A stretch of 64,000 nt of DNA from Prochlorococcus sp. AG-409-P01 (GTDB lineage Bacteria; Cyanobacteriota; Cyanobacteriia; PCC-6307; Cyanobiaceae). The stretch is from contig QCKM01000003.1 of NCBI GenBank assembly GCA_003215335.1, forward strand, positions 32,001 through 96,000, written 5' to 3'. The position numbers were made by a program, and so were the translations under genes. The notes beneath the pieces are model-generated. The model worked only from the letters and a program-made list of their open reading frames with translations. It was not told the DNA's origin and searched no databases. Positions 20,275-31,598 of the stretch are shown here, in pieces; position 1 is the stretch's first letter; each line of letters opens with the position of its first letter.

Positions 20275-20545
20275 GAAGCTACCATCCCATATAGACCGTT
20301 TACATGATTTTTCTGCATTGATATTTCATGGATATTAGTTGGAGCTTAAGTTTTATATATTTCGAAGATCTTGTTGCAGTGTAGAAGGTTTTTGCCAACG
20401 TAGTTTCTTTCAAAGAAGTGAATTTTGCAGCAGAGTTCAGATTCATATTTGGTTATCATAAACTTTCAGGAATATAGGACTCATTGTGATAATGCTTATT
20501 TTTTAAGAAAATATTTGCTGAATGCAGTAAGATTTTCTGAGTAAA

Positions 20546-21634
20546 TTAATTCTTTTGAGCAATATTCTTTCGCCATCTAATGAGTTCTTGCAGAAAGGCT
20601 TTGGCTGATCCTGAATCCATAGCATCCTCGGCTTTTTTCAAGCCTTCTTCTATTGAGTCTGTTATTTCAGATAACCATAAATAAACCCCAGCATTCCAAC
20701 GTAAAGATTGACTTAATGGACCATGGTTTTCTAGTGCTGCGTTCGCTAAATCACTCCAGGTCTGTAGGTTGTTCCAATCAATATCTTTTCCGTGAAATTC
20801 ATATTCGCGTGGATTCAGCAATAAGCGAGTGCATACATTGTTTTGAACTCTTGCTGTTATGCATTTTCGATTAATAGACAGGTCTGTACTTCCTTCTAAT
20901 CCTTTGATTGTCATCAAGTCTTTTTCTCCAAACACTTCAAGGGCTTCCCATGCTCTTTTTTCTGTAGGTGGGTGAACAAAACCGCTGATTAGTAGATGAT
21001 TGCCTTGATGTGCTGTCCATATCAGTTCCATACTGGCTAATGGGGGACGCTTGCCTATTTCATCTCGGTAGCCGATTAGACTTTCGGCAAGAGAGAAATG
21101 GTCTGGTTGGTGAATAAAGGCCAGTCCATGTTGGTTGAAACCTGCCTGAACATCTTTAAGTGTCAGGCCAGTTAGGTTTAATCCTAAGGATTCAAAGAGT
21201 TCTGAAGTAGTTACGCCATATTTCATTGGCATTCGCTGCCCACCATGTAAAACAACTGGTTGCCCTTCGCTTAGAAGTATTAGAGCTGTTAGTGGGTACA
21301 CAGGTGAGGTTCTATTTCGTCCATCGAATGGCATCCCAAAACAAATTGGTCGGCGTTGATTTTTTGTAGAGAAAAGATTTGGTCCCAGTTTTAGATAGGT
21401 GTCAAGCATGCCTGCGAGTTCTTGGGGCTCAGGACGTCTGATGCGATGAGCCATCATGAAGGCGCCAATTTGTACAGGACTGGCTTGGGAAGTCAGCATT
21501 AGGTGTAGGGCTTCTGCTGATTCCTCACGGCTCATTCCTTTGCTTGTGTGTTCACCACTCCCTATGGCTTTTATATAGGTTTTAAAGCGTTCTTTACCAG
21601 ACACTTTGCTGCACGTATGCACTTTATGAATCAC
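20546..21634 (-). CDS. Anthranilate phosphoribosyltransferase-like protein (TrpD-related)
   Basis: Glycosyltransferase family 3 fold: the N-terminal helical domain (EESAEALHLMLTSQASPVQIGAFMMAHRIR) is that of TrpD and thymidine phosphorylase. The PRPP-binding GTGGD motif expected around residue 90 is replaced by GMPFDGRNRTSPVYPL, so it is unlikely to be the tryptophan enzyme. Similar TrpD-like proteins bind nucleic acids or have unknown roles. The start is unclear: GTG codons at 21634 and 21604 are both possible. It follows a 48-codon frame that lies beside the divergent cobA. Confidence 0.8.
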   Translation of the reverse strand: MIHKVHTCSKVSGKERFKTYIKAIGSGEHTSKGMSREESAEALHLMLTSQASPVQIGAFMMAHRIRRPEPQELAGMLDTYLKLGPNLFSTKNQRRPICFGMPFDGRNRTSPVYPLTALILLSEGQPVVLHGGQRMPMKYGVTTSELFESLGLNLTGLTLKDVQAGFNQHGLAFIHQPDHFSLAESLIGYRDEIGKRPPLASMELIWTAHQGNHLLISGFVHPPTEKRAWEALEVFGEKDLMTIKGLEGSTDLSINRKCITARVQNNVCTRLLLNPREYEFHGKDIDWNNLQTWSDLANAALENHGPLSQSLRWNAGVYLWLSEITDSIEEGLKKAEDAMDSGSAKAFLQELIRWRKNIAQKN

Positions 21635-21693
21635 TTGGATTTAAAGTAATTTTTTAAGGGTAATTTTTGATGGTGTATTTATCATCACATTTT

Positions 21694-21840
21694 TCAAAAA
21701 CTATCACTTGAGCAAAATTCCATTTGCTCCTGCCAATGTTGCTTTGGCTGTTGTGTCTGATTTGGCCCTGAAGTAATCCAAGATGCATCTAAAAATTTCC
21801 CCCCCCAGACCTTGGGGTAAGCAGGTGGTTCATAAGCTAT
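21694..21840 (-). CDS. 48-codon coding-like frame without a standard start
   Basis: The minus-strand frame reads A-Y-E-P-P-A-Y-P-K-V-W-G-G-K-F-L-D-A-S-W and continues to a TGA at 21694-21696, ending with Phe. It has three Trp, normal codon choice and no low-complexity, so it looks like a real small protein or the remains of one. The codon at the expected start is ATA, directly after an in-frame TGA (21841-21843); there is no in-frame ATG, GTG or TTG before residue 40. An eight-C run (21799-21806) lies inside. Either a rare ATA start is used or the start was lost. Family unknown. It is 13 bases from the cobA ATG, divergent. Confidence 0.4.
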   Translation of the reverse strand: MAYEPPAYPKVWGGKFLDASWITSGPNQTQQPKQHWQEQMEFCSSDSF

Positions 21841-21853
21841 TCAGGCGTTGGTG

Positions 21854-22639
21854 ATGAATGATCTTCAACAAGGAACCGTATATCTTGTGGGTGCTGGTCC
21901 TGGAGACCCAGATTTACTGACTGTGAAGGCACAGCGCTTACTTAGTCAATGCGGTGCTTTGATCTATGACTCGTTAGTACCTGTTGAGGTTCTTGATTTA
22001 GTAGCTGGTTCTTGTGAGCGTCATTTTGTTGGTAAGCGACGTGGCCATCATTCAGTTCCACAAGCGAAAACGAATGCTGTTCTGCTAGAGATGGCGCGCC
22101 GTCATGATTGTGTGGTTCGGTTGAAAGGTGGAGATCCCTTTTTGTTTGGTAGAGGTGCTGAAGAAGCAGCCTATTTGTACCGTCATGGAGTTCCAGTTGA
22201 GGTTGTTCCTGGCGTGACTGCTGGAATAGCAGTTCCTGCATACTCGGGAATTCCAGTTACTCATAGGTTGGCTGGGTCTTCAGTGACCTTTGTGACTGGT
22301 CATGAGGGAGTCGATAAGCAACGTGTTGGTGTTAATTGGAAGGCTCTTGCCACAGCAAGTGATGGGTTAGTTATCTATATGGGTTTGCATAATTTGCGGC
22401 ATATTGTTGCTGAATTAATTCATGGTGGTTTGGATGGTTCAACCCCATCTGCAGTTATTCAGCAAGGAACTGTAATTGGCCAGAGGTTGTTAAAGGTTCC
22501 TCTTAGCCAATTGGTTGAGAAAGTTGAGACAATGGGATTTACAGCACCTTCTATCATCATGATTGGTGTTGCAGTTAACTTTCAGGTTGAGGCTTGCTCA
22601 CCTCCTCTTGCTCATGTGACTATGCCAATATCATTTTGA
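21854..22639 (+). CDS. cobA: Uroporphyrinogen-III C-methyltransferase
   Basis: Transfers two methyl groups from S-adenosylmethionine to uroporphyrinogen III to form precorrin-2, the branch point to sirohaem and cobalamin. The 261-residue protein has the SAM-binding loops GAGPGDPDLLTVKA and GGDPFLFGRGAEE, and the VVPGVTAGIAVPAYSGIPVTHR segment. It has only the CobA part, with no CysG fusion. The ATG at 21854 was chosen over the TTG/GTG just upstream. Convergent with pabC. In other picocyanobacteria, as I recall, nitrite-assimilation genes occur in this neighbourhood; none is present here. Confidence 0.94.
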   Translation: MNDLQQGTVYLVGAGPGDPDLLTVKAQRLLSQCGALIYDSLVPVEVLDLVAGSCERHFVGKRRGHHSVPQAKTNAVLLEMARRHDCVVRLKGGDPFLFGRGAEEAAYLYRHGVPVEVVPGVTAGIAVPAYSGIPVTHRLAGSSVTFVTGHEGVDKQRVGVNWKALATASDGLVIYMGLHNLRHIVAELIHGGLDGSTPSAVIQQGTVIGQRLLKVPLSQLVEKVETMGFTAPSIIMIGVAVNFQVEACSPPLAHVTMPISF

Positions 22640-22676
22640 TTTTTAGGTGTCATATTAAATGGGGGCTTGAGAGTCA

Positions 22677-23516
22677 TTATTCATTCAAGAGAGATCGCCA
22701 AAGTTGCTCTGGATGTGTATGAATGGAAAGGTTTTTGTTATTAAGCTTGTGGATTGGATGACATCCAAGGCTATTAATTAGGAGCCATTCGTCATTTGCT
22801 TGTGGCTCTACTTCAAGTTTTGCTTCTTTGAGAACATCTAGTTTTAACCCTTGGTTTCGCATAATGCCTGGTAGGCATCCACTTGCTGCTCTAGGTGTTA
22901 ATAATTCATGATTACGCAAAACTAATATGTTTGCGGTAGTTGCACAACAGAGTTCGCCATTTGTATTGCCTAATAAGGCATCGTCATAATTATGAAGGTG
23001 AGCTTCTCTTCTTGCTTGAATAGCTTGACCATAGGCAAATGTTTTACAACGACTTAAAAGACTGTTCTCATTCCTTTGTTCATGTCGACTGATTATTGCT
23101 GATATGGGCTTGAAGCAAGGGTCTTGAATATTAAATTCCAACCAAAAACTATGATTCGATGGGTTTGGTTTTTCATTAGATAGACTTATACCTCTTATAC
23201 TTTGATGACCTCGACTCCAATTTAGGCGTAGAGAACCATTGCCTTTATTGAGTCCTGCAAGTTCCAGTCCTTCTGCAATAAGTGGCTGTAACCATAACTC
23301 GTTGGGTGGTGAAGCCATTCCAAGCAATATGGCACTTCTTCTCCATCTCTCTAAGTGTTGCAGAAGAAGTTGAGGCTTCCCTTCAAGAATGAGAATTGTC
23401 TCAAAAATCCCATCTCCGAGATTTAGGCCACGATCATCAATGGGAATTGTTAGCTCACTAAGGGAGCCCCAGTTTCCGTTATGCCAGCCGAGTCGTTCCC
23501 CTATAGGTTGATTCAT
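22677..23516 (-). CDS. pabC: Class IV aminotransferase, likely 4-amino-4-deoxychorismate lyase
   Basis: PLP enzyme of the branched-chain aminotransferase fold, 279 residues, with RGLNLGDGIFET near the N-terminus, the PLP lysine in the SRCKTFAYGQAIQARREA segment and NTNGELCCATTANILVL. Its start overlaps the stop of pabB by four bases (ATGA), so translational coupling is likely and the product is most simply PabC, releasing p-aminobenzoate for folate. A D-amino-acid or branched-chain aminotransferase is the alternative by sequence alone. Confidence 0.82.
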   Translation of the reverse strand: MNQPIGERLGWHNGNWGSLSELTIPIDDRGLNLGDGIFETILILEGKPQLLLQHLERWRRSAILLGMASPPNELWLQPLIAEGLELAGLNKGNGSLRLNWSRGHQSIRGISLSNEKPNPSNHSFWLEFNIQDPCFKPISAIISRHEQRNENSLLSRCKTFAYGQAIQARREAHLHNYDDALLGNTNGELCCATTANILVLRNHELLTPRAASGCLPGIMRNQGLKLDVLKEAKLEVEPQANDEWLLINSLGCHPIHKLNNKNLSIHTHPEQLWRSLLNE

Positions 23517-24853
23517 ACCATTGCTTTAAGAAGAGGTAATAACTTCCAACTAAGCTCTTCTGCTTCATTATCTGCATCTGAGTCTGCGACAATCCCACAT
23601 CCTGCATTCGCGCGCAACGTAGATTCTTTGAGCATCAGTGATCTAATTAAAATATTACTATCCAAGTCACCTTGCCAGTTTAGATGTAAAAAAGATCCGC
23701 AATAGGGACCTCTAGATGTTGTCTCAAGCTCTTGTAGGCGTTGACAGGCTCTTAGTTTTGGAGCCCCACTTATAGAGCCACCTGGCCAGCATGCTTCAAG
23801 TACATCTACCCATGTTTTATTTGGTTGTAAGCATCCATTGATTACGGAGGTGAGATGATGAACTTGTGAATAACTTTCTAAGCCTATTAGCTGAGGGACG
23901 TTGATACTTCCTGGGTTGCATACTCTCCCAAGGTCATTACGTAATAGATCGACGATCATTATATTTTCTGCCCTGTCTTTTTCACTACATACTAGATCTA
24001 TTGCCAGATCAGCATCTTGCTTTGGGTCATGATGACGTGGTCGAGTCCCTTTGATAGGCCTTGTTTCAACTTCGCCTGTCGAAAGGACTTTTATGAAACG
24101 CTCAGGAGATGATGTGATTACAGCTTCACCTGATGCCTCGCCAGAAGCAATGATTACTCCTGCGAATGGAGCCGGGCAATATTGTCGAAGTCGATGAAAA
24201 ATATCTATAGCACGCTTTCCTTTAGGTAAAGTTGTAGTGCAGCATGTGGAGAGATTTGCTTGAAAAATATCTCCACAAGAAATCCAATCTTTAATCAGAT
24301 TAACCTGCTTTATATATTCCTCTTTATTGGTACAAAATTGCCATGATTCGATAGGGATATGAAAAGAAGATGCTTGTCTAAATAATGTATTTTTGATGTT
24401 ATTTTGCTCGCTATATTTGGGAAGGCCGTTCAGCCAATCAATAGTTTGTTGAAATCGTTTTTTATTACTCCCCTCTAGCCAAAGCTTCTTTTCTTTTAGA
24501 TCAAAACGAAGAATCGGATCATGGCGTGCGATCCAAAGTGTAGCCATTGAGTCCGACTTCCAAGGGTTTTGGGGCTCTACCCATGCACCAGCTTCGAAGT
24601 TGAGCCAGCCTGTCCAATGACCTGGTTCAAGATTTCTGAGTGCTTCAAATGGGTTGCTGCTGCCTAATTCATTCGGCAAGCCACGACAACAGATTTGATT
24701 GAGTGGATCCACTGCAATAGTAATCCAACGTCCAAGTGAACTTCCATCGCCATCTAGCCAAATCAGTCCAGCTTCTCCCCAGGTTTCAGCTAGTTTTTCT
24801 GCTATGAAACAAGGCTCTTGCCAATCACAAAGTCTCTTAATGGGAGTAATCAT
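23513..24853 (-). CDS. pabB: Aminodeoxychorismate synthase component I
   Basis: Chorismate-binding enzyme of 446 residues making 4-amino-4-deoxychorismate for folate. The C-terminal half has EIETRP-type VETRPIKGTRPRHHDP, DLLRNDLGRVC, and the GGSISGAPKLRACQRLQELE signature. Anthranilate synthase component I (TrpE) is the close relative, but the four-base overlap with the pabC-like gene favours PabB. It lies 5 bases after queC on the minus strand. Confidence 0.87.
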   Translation of the reverse strand: MITPIKRLCDWQEPCFIAEKLAETWGEAGLIWLDGDGSSLGRWITIAVDPLNQICCRGLPNELGSSNPFEALRNLEPGHWTGWLNFEAGAWVEPQNPWKSDSMATLWIARHDPILRFDLKEKKLWLEGSNKKRFQQTIDWLNGLPKYSEQNNIKNTLFRQASSFHIPIESWQFCTNKEEYIKQVNLIKDWISCGDIFQANLSTCCTTTLPKGKRAIDIFHRLRQYCPAPFAGVIIASGEASGEAVITSSPERFIKVLSTGEVETRPIKGTRPRHHDPKQDADLAIDLVCSEKDRAENIMIVDLLRNDLGRVCNPGSINVPQLIGLESYSQVHHLTSVINGCLQPNKTWVDVLEACWPGGSISGAPKLRACQRLQELETTSRGPYCGSFLHLNWQGDLDSNILIRSLMLKESTLRANAGCGIVADSDADNEAEELSWKLLPLLKAMV

Positions 24854-24858
24854 GTTCT

Positions 24859-25530
24859 TTAATAGCTACATAGATCTTCCCGACCAGAATTAATTAAAGC
24901 TTCATTACGTATTCGGCAACTATCACATACACCACATGGCTGTTCTTCTCCTTTGTAGCAGCTCCAGGTGCGATTTATCGGAATTTTTAATCTAAGTGCT
25001 TCTTGAACGATTTGTAATTTGCTCCAATTTATTAGAGGAGCCCACAGCCTTGTCCCAGCCCCTTCTCTTCCATTTTTACTGGCAAGGTTGGCGAGCTTTT
25101 GGTAGGCATGTAAATAATCAGGTCTACAGTCGGGGTATCCGGAGTAGTCCATTGCATTTATTCCAAGCACCAACTTCTCTGCAGATCTTGCCTCTGCAAG
25201 GCTTAACCCTATTGCGATGAAAACTGTATTCCTGCCTGGGACATAGGTGTTCGGAATTATGCCATTTTGTATGCCTTTGTCTGGCACTTGTTGTTGTAGA
25301 TCAGTTAGGGATGAGCCACCCCAAGTAGCTAGGTTGACTCCAATAACATGGTGTTCAAAAAGATTGAGATGTTTTGCAAGTTCTTGTGCTGCTGTGAGTT
25401 CTTTTTTATGTCGCTGACCGTAATCGAAGGATAGTCCTATAACTTTTTGGCCAGCTTCAACTGCAAGAGCTGTTGCTGTGGCTGAATCCAGACCTCCTGA
25501 GAGTAGTGCAATAGTTGTTTTGGTGCTCAT
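24859..25530 (-). CDS. queC: 7-cyano-7-deazaguanine synthase
   Basis: Converts 7-carboxy-7-deazaguanine to preQ0 with ammonia and ATP, in queuosine synthesis. The ATP-pyrophosphatase loop [14 protein letters not shown] is at the N-terminus, [12 protein letters not shown] follows, and the zinc cysteines CGVCDSC (with a further Cys upstream in [10 protein letters not shown]) lie near the C-terminus. At 223 residues the length is normal. queE lies 188 bases upstream, and the queC ATG overlaps the stop of a 45-codon open frame in that gap. Confidence 0.95.
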   Translation of the reverse strand: MSTKTTIALLSGGLDSATATALAVEAGQKVIGLSFDYGQRHKKELTAAQELAKHLNLFEHHVIGVNLATWGGSSLTDLQQQVPDKGIQNGIIPNTYVPGRNTVFIAIGLSLAEARSAEKLVLGINAMDYSGYPDCRPDYLHAYQKLANLASKNGREGAGTRLWAPLINWSKLQIVQEALRLKIPINRTWSCYKGEEQPCGVCDSCRIRNEALINSGREDLCSY

Positions 25531-25664
25531 GATTGATATTCTTTTTTGGGATGGTGCGAGCGGTTAATTCCTGTGTGTTTATGTTCATAAAAGAAATTTT
25601 TACATGACTTTTGACTGAATAGTTTTTTGCTATTTATTTTTACATTCTGCATCAACTTGGACAT
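25527..25664 (-). CDS. Possible 45-codon frame coupled to queC
   Basis: An ATG frame beginning [10 protein letters not shown] fills most of the queE-queC gap. Its TGA overlaps the queC ATG (ATGA), and AAGGA lies just before its start, though very close. The product would be small, basic and rich in Lys, Asn and His, with no recognisable motif. It may be a leader or coupling frame, or chance in AT-rich DNA. Confidence 0.25.
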   Translation of the reverse strand: MSKLMQNVKINSKKLFSQKSCKNFFYEHKHTGINRSHHPKKEYQS

Positions 25665-25718
25665 TTCCTTGATTTAGAGATCTGATCTTTTTAAGAAATC
25701 TCTTCTAGAGTTATCTAT

Positions 25719-26383
25719 CTATCTTATGCCTAGTAATTTGTGGGTTTGCATGCTTAAACGCCATTGAGGGTGATGAATTACATATTCGACAGTGAGTTTA
25801 TGTCCCTCTTGACTATTCCAGCCTGGCTGAAGGAAAAAAAAGGGTTGTTTTGACTCCTTAATGTTTGATATTCTATTTTGTTCCTTTAGAGTTTGTTTGG
25901 CAATTTCTTCTGCAAAAGATAGATCACTTTTTGTATGGACAATCACTTTTATCTCCTGACAGCTTGACAAGAGTTCAGCTCGTGGTGGGGCGTGAGGTTT
26001 AGGAGATAATGTGATCCAATTAGGAGCTCCGCTAAGTGAATCTACTCCACTAGTTTCAATATGAATTGGCATTTCATGACCATTTTCTGCATTAGTCACT
26101 GTTCTAATTGCACGACAAAGAGTATCTAAGTTGTGATGTAGTGGTTCGCCACCAGTGATTACTACAAAAGCTGCGCCTTTGCTTCTTGCTTTAGCAGCTT
26201 CTTCAGCGAGTCTTTGTACACATTGTTGAGGATGTTTGTTTTCTAACCAAGAGTGCTTGGTGTCGCACCAATAACAACCGACTTTGCAGCCTGCTAAACG
26301 TATGAAAAATGCGCTTCTACCAGAATGTGCTCCTTCTCCTTGAACAGAGTGGAAGCTTTCCACTACAGGAAGAATTGAACTCA

Positions 26384-26384
<1 letters not shown>
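25719..26384 (-). CDS. queE: 7-carboxy-7-deazaguanine synthase
   Basis: Radical SAM enzyme that makes 7-carboxy-7-deazaguanine from 6-carboxytetrahydropterin. The 221-residue protein has the cluster motif C-x3-C-x2-C at 33, 37 and 40 (GCKVGCYWCDTKHSW), FHSVQGEGAHSG before it, and VVITGGEPLHH near residue 75. Its ATG shares one base with the pyrG stop (TAATG), and queC follows on the same strand. QueD and the GTP cyclohydrolase feeding the pathway are not in this window. Confidence 0.94.
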
Positions 26385-28145
<1,761 letters not shown>

Positions 28146-28199
28146 TTACACCATCCTTTTGCTGGAGTTTAAGTTTCTCTTGGTTTTATATGCCTTGAA

Positions 28200-30020
28200 C
28201 TAGTCGGGAGCGACCCAGGTGCTGGATACATGCAATTCTTGTAATTGTTGATCAGATACTTCGTTAGGCGCTCCTGTCATTAGACATCTTGCTTGTTGGG
28301 TTTTTGGGAACGCAATTGTGTCGCGAATAGATTCTGCACCTGTCAGTAGCATCACTATGCGGTCTAGTCCGAATGCTATCCCTCCATGAGGTGGGGCTCC
28401 CATCTGTAGTGCTTCAGTAAGGAATCCAAATTGCTTATTAGCTTCGTTCATATTTAGTCCGATAGTTTCAAGGACCTTTTTTTGAAGCTCAGCTTCGTGA
28501 ATACGAATGGAGCCTCCACCTAGCTCTAGGCCATTAAGTACTAGGTCATATGCTTGAGCTCGGGAGTTTGGCAAACGATTAGGCCACTCAGTAGGTTCAT
28601 TACCTATATCATTTTGGTTTGGAGCACAGAAGGGATGATGTAGTGCTTCAAAGCGTTTTTCATCTTGGTTGAATTCAAACATTGGGAAGTCAACAACCCA
28701 AAGGAAATCCCACTTCATTTTGTTTGGGTTAGTGGAAATCAGGCCTAGCTCTTTGGCTAAGAAGATTCTTACTCGATCAAGTGCTTTATTAACAGTTTTT
28801 ATATCACCTGCTCCAAAGAGAATCAGGTCACCTGGTTGGGCCTTTGTTTGTTCAAGAAGTTCTTCTTTTTGCTTTGTATTGAAGCTTGTTTTGATAGCTC
28901 CAATTGTATCGATTTCGCCTGCTTCACGAACTCTTATAAACGCAAGTCCTCCTGCACCAGCTTGTTGAGCTTCGCTAAAGATATCTCCTCCTGGTTTAAT
29001 ACGTACGTTGCTTATGGAATTGTTGCCTCCAGAGACGGTAAGACATTTCACACAGCCGCCAGAAGCTACAGCATTTGAGAACACTTTAAAATTCATATCT
29101 TTTACGATTTCATTGACGTTTATGAGCTTCATTTCAAATCGAGTGTCTGGCCGATCTGTGCCATAACTGTTCATTGCTTCTTGCCACGTTATTCTTGGAA
29201 AAGGGAGTGGGAGGTCTATACCTTTTGTTGTCTTCCAAATGGCCGCAATTAGCCTTTCATTCAAGTCCAGGATTTCTTCTTGGTTCATGAAGCTCATTTC
29301 CATGTCCAATTGGGTGAATTCTGGTTGCCTGTCAGCTCGTAGGTCTTCGTCTCTGAAACAGCGGGCTATTTGGTAATACTTTTCTAGACCTCCAACCATT
29401 AGAAGTTGCTTGAAGAGTTGAGGTGATTGTGGCAATGCAAACCATTCGCCTTCACAGACTCTTGAAGGCACGAGATAGTCACGAGCTCCTTCTGGAGTCG
29501 ATTTTGTGAGAATTGGTGTTTCTATTTCAATGAAACCTTCTTCTTCTAGGAAATGACGAGCAGTCTGAATTGTTTGGTGTCTTAAATGAAGATTTCTGCT
29601 CATTCGCTCTTTTCTTAGATCTAAGTAGCGATAGCGAAGTCTTAATTCTTCTTTGACCCCTTCATCTTCGTGGATAGATACGTTAAAAGGGAGGTTTTGA
29701 CTAACAGTATTGAGAATTATCAGGGAATCAGCCAGTACCTCTATTTCCCCGGTGCCAAGTTTTTTATTTATTGCCTCGATTGGCCGTTCTCTTACTTGAC
29801 CAGTGATTTGCAGAACGGTCTCATTGCGAAGATTTTCCGCTGTAGCAAAAAGCTCTTTCCCTTGATCAGGGTCCACTGTGACTTGAATAGTTCCACTCTT
29901 ATCTCTGAGATCAATGAAAATCACTCCTCCATGATCTCGACAGCGATCCACCCATCCACACAGTTGAACGCTCGAGGCGATGTGCTGTTTCCGCAGTTCG
30001 CCGCAACCGTTGCTGCGCAT
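28200..30020 (-). CDS. aspS: Aspartyl-tRNA synthetase
   Basis: Class II synthetase of 606 residues. In order: N-terminal OB-fold anticodon domain ([26 protein letters not shown]), the catalytic core with motif 2 ([21 protein letters not shown]), the bacterial GAD insertion (about 290-420), and motif 3 ([13 protein letters not shown]). Because picocyanobacteria can also carry a GatCAB system, whether this enzyme charges only tRNA-Asp or also tRNA-Asn cannot be decided here. It follows gcvT on the minus strand. Confidence 0.96.
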   Translation of the reverse strand: MRSNGCGELRKQHIASSVQLCGWVDRCRDHGGVIFIDLRDKSGTIQVTVDPDQGKELFATAENLRNETVLQITGQVRERPIEAINKKLGTGEIEVLADSLIILNTVSQNLPFNVSIHEDEGVKEELRLRYRYLDLRKERMSRNLHLRHQTIQTARHFLEEEGFIEIETPILTKSTPEGARDYLVPSRVCEGEWFALPQSPQLFKQLLMVGGLEKYYQIARCFRDEDLRADRQPEFTQLDMEMSFMNQEEILDLNERLIAAIWKTTKGIDLPLPFPRITWQEAMNSYGTDRPDTRFEMKLINVNEIVKDMNFKVFSNAVASGGCVKCLTVSGGNNSISNVRIKPGGDIFSEAQQAGAGGLAFIRVREAGEIDTIGAIKTSFNTKQKEELLEQTKAQPGDLILFGAGDIKTVNKALDRVRIFLAKELGLISTNPNKMKWDFLWVVDFPMFEFNQDEKRFEALHHPFCAPNQNDIGNEPTEWPNRLPNSRAQAYDLVLNGLELGGGSIRIHEAELQKKVLETIGLNMNEANKQFGFLTEALQMGAPPHGGIAFGLDRIVMLLTGAESIRDTIAFPKTQQARCLMTGAPNEVSDQQLQELHVSSTWVAPD

Positions 30021-30093
30021 TGGATTACTTCATGAGGACAAAAGAGTTTCCCACAGCAGCTTCTAAAAGTTGGGATTTATTAGGCCAATTGAT

Positions 30094-31209
30094 TTAGTTG
30101 CGACGATAAAACGGCCTTTTAACCACCTTTGCAAGATGTAATTCGCCACGAATCTCAACCTGCAATTCGGTTCCAATTGAGGTTAAGTTTGTTGGCAAAT
30201 AGGTTAAAGCAATTGCTTTTTGAAGCGTTGGTGACCAGGTTCCGCTAGTGATCTCTCCCACTTGCTGACCTTCATAAAGAACTTGATATCCATTACGAGC
30301 AATTGCTCGTTGATCAATTTGCAAGCCAACCAGACGGCGATTGATTCCTTCTTTGGCTTGTAGGTCAAGCGCAGCTTTCCCAATAAATTGTTTTGGCATT
30401 TCTAGATGAACTAACCACCCAAGTCCTGCTTCAAATGGGGTAGTTGAACAATTCATGTCTTGTCCATAGAGATGCATTGCTGCTTCTAAGCGGAGAGTGT
30501 CTCTTGCCCCGAGCCCGCATGGTTGCACACCTTCTGAAAGGAGCTTTTCCCATAGGGATTTTGCTAGATCAGCGGGTAGTAGCAACTCGAATCCATCTTC
30601 ACCGGTGTAGCCTGTGCGGGCGATTAAAGCAGTTTTGAGTGAGCAATTTTCAAGTTTGTTGAATGTAATTTGACGATGACCAAATCGAGGCAAATTGTTG
30701 AGAGAGTCTTCGCAAATTTGCTCAATTATTTCAGTGGATTGGCGACCTTGCAAAGCAAGCAAAGCCCCATCTTTCTTTGCATCTGAAATGTCAATTTTGT
30801 ATTCTTTCAGATTATCTTTAAGCCATCTTGTATCAGATTCAAAGCATGCAGCGTTAATGACAATTAGAAGGTTCTCTTTTTTGTTGTTGTCTTGACCTAG
30901 ATCATAAACAATGAGGTCATCGATAATCCCGCCTTTTTCGTTTAAAAGAACTGTGTAGCAGGCTTCTCCAGGGCCAATGCGATATAGATCTGAGGGCACC
31001 AGTTGTTGAAGATAATCTTTAGGGTTTTCTCCTGACAAGCGAAGAACACCCATATGGGATATGTCGAAAACCCCAGCATTTTGTCGTACCGCCTGATGTT
31101 CTTTGACTAGGCCAGAAAATTGGATTGGCATTTCCCAGCCGGCAAAGGGCACCATACGAGCCCCAGCGGTGATGCAAAGTTCATAAAGAGGAGTTCGCTT
31201 TAGTTCCAT
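30094..31209 (-). CDS. gcvT: Glycine cleavage system T protein (aminomethyltransferase)
   Basis: Transfers the methylene group from the H-protein aminomethyl arm to tetrahydrofolate, releasing ammonia. The 371-residue protein shows the GcvT N-terminus (AGWEMPIQFSGLVKEHQAVRQNAGVFDISHMG), RTGYTGEDGFEL and the CGLGARDTLRLEA segment. gcvH and gcvP lie 28 kb away on the other strand, so the complex is encoded at two sites. The 122-base leader holds two perfect hairpins (31227-31273). In photosynthetic cells the system handles photorespiratory glycine. Confidence 0.95.
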   Translation of the reverse strand: MELKRTPLYELCITAGARMVPFAGWEMPIQFSGLVKEHQAVRQNAGVFDISHMGVLRLSGENPKDYLQQLVPSDLYRIGPGEACYTVLLNEKGGIIDDLIVYDLGQDNNKKENLLIVINAACFESDTRWLKDNLKEYKIDISDAKKDGALLALQGRQSTEIIEQICEDSLNNLPRFGHRQITFNKLENCSLKTALIARTGYTGEDGFELLLPADLAKSLWEKLLSEGVQPCGLGARDTLRLEAAMHLYGQDMNCSTTPFEAGLGWLVHLEMPKQFIGKAALDLQAKEGINRRLVGLQIDQRAIARNGYQVLYEGQQVGEITSGTWSPTLQKAIALTYLPTNLTSIGTELQVEIRGELHLAKVVKRPFYRRN

Positions 31210-31226
31210 AGAAATTCAGTAATTGC

Positions 31227-31273
31227 AGGCGAAGGCCTATTTGGGTCTGTTTACCGCTTTATTTCTAAAGCGG
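31227..31273 (-). promoter_or_regulatory. Two hairpins in the gcvT leader
   Basis: On the gcvT strand CCGCTTTA-GAAA-TAAAGCGG (31273-31254) forms an eight-pair stem closed by a GAAA tetraloop, and AGGC-CTTC-GCCT (31238-31227) forms a four-pair stem ending 17 bases before the ATG. Neither is followed by a T run, so they do not look like terminators. I cannot match them to the glycine riboswitch consensus. The stems could control or protect the gcvT mRNA. Confidence 0.45.
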
Positions 31274-31331
31274 AAGGAAACTAGGAGATTTTGAGTTTTA
31301 GGTGGTCTTAGGTGCGAACCCTCTTTAGGTT

Positions 31332-31598
31332 GTGGTACTTCGATTATTGCAATTGCCCTCGAAAGAATGCTGCAAAACTTGTAAACACTGTGTTGGACTT
31401 ACCACTGCTATAGATGGGTGGTGTCGCTTGAGGCAACTGAAAGTTCACACTGATTTGGCACAGTTTGCTTTTTGTCATCACTGGACAGAAATGACTCCAG
31501 CTTTGCCGAGACTTAACAAGAATTCTTTAGAGCCTTATCAAGACCGACAACTTGAGTTGGCAAGAGAATTAGTGGCTCCTTTGGGTGGGGACATCTAA
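31332..31598 (+). CDS. Small cysteine-rich protein of unknown function
   Basis: An 88-residue soluble protein with a GTG start, divergent from gcvT. Its N-terminal half carries ECCKTCKHC (C-C-x2-C-x2-C), then GWCRLR and FAFCHHW, six or more metal-type ligands within about 45 residues, suggesting a zinc or iron-sulfur site. The C-terminal part is charged and helical. I do not recognise a named family. The ligand spacing and sensible codon use argue that it is real. The 113 bases after it hold nothing visible. Confidence 0.65.
   Translation: MVLRLLQLPSKECCKTCKHCVGLTTAIDGWCRLRQLKVHTDLAQFAFCHHWTEMTPALPRLNKNSLEPYQDRQLELARELVAPLGGDI

Noticed and set aside
20300-20446. 48-codon minus-strand frame upstream of the MFS gene (MNLNSAAKFTSL onward)
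   Set aside because: A second, overlapping frame of 37 codons looks equally plausible, there is no ribosome site, and AT-rich gaps produce such frames by chance.
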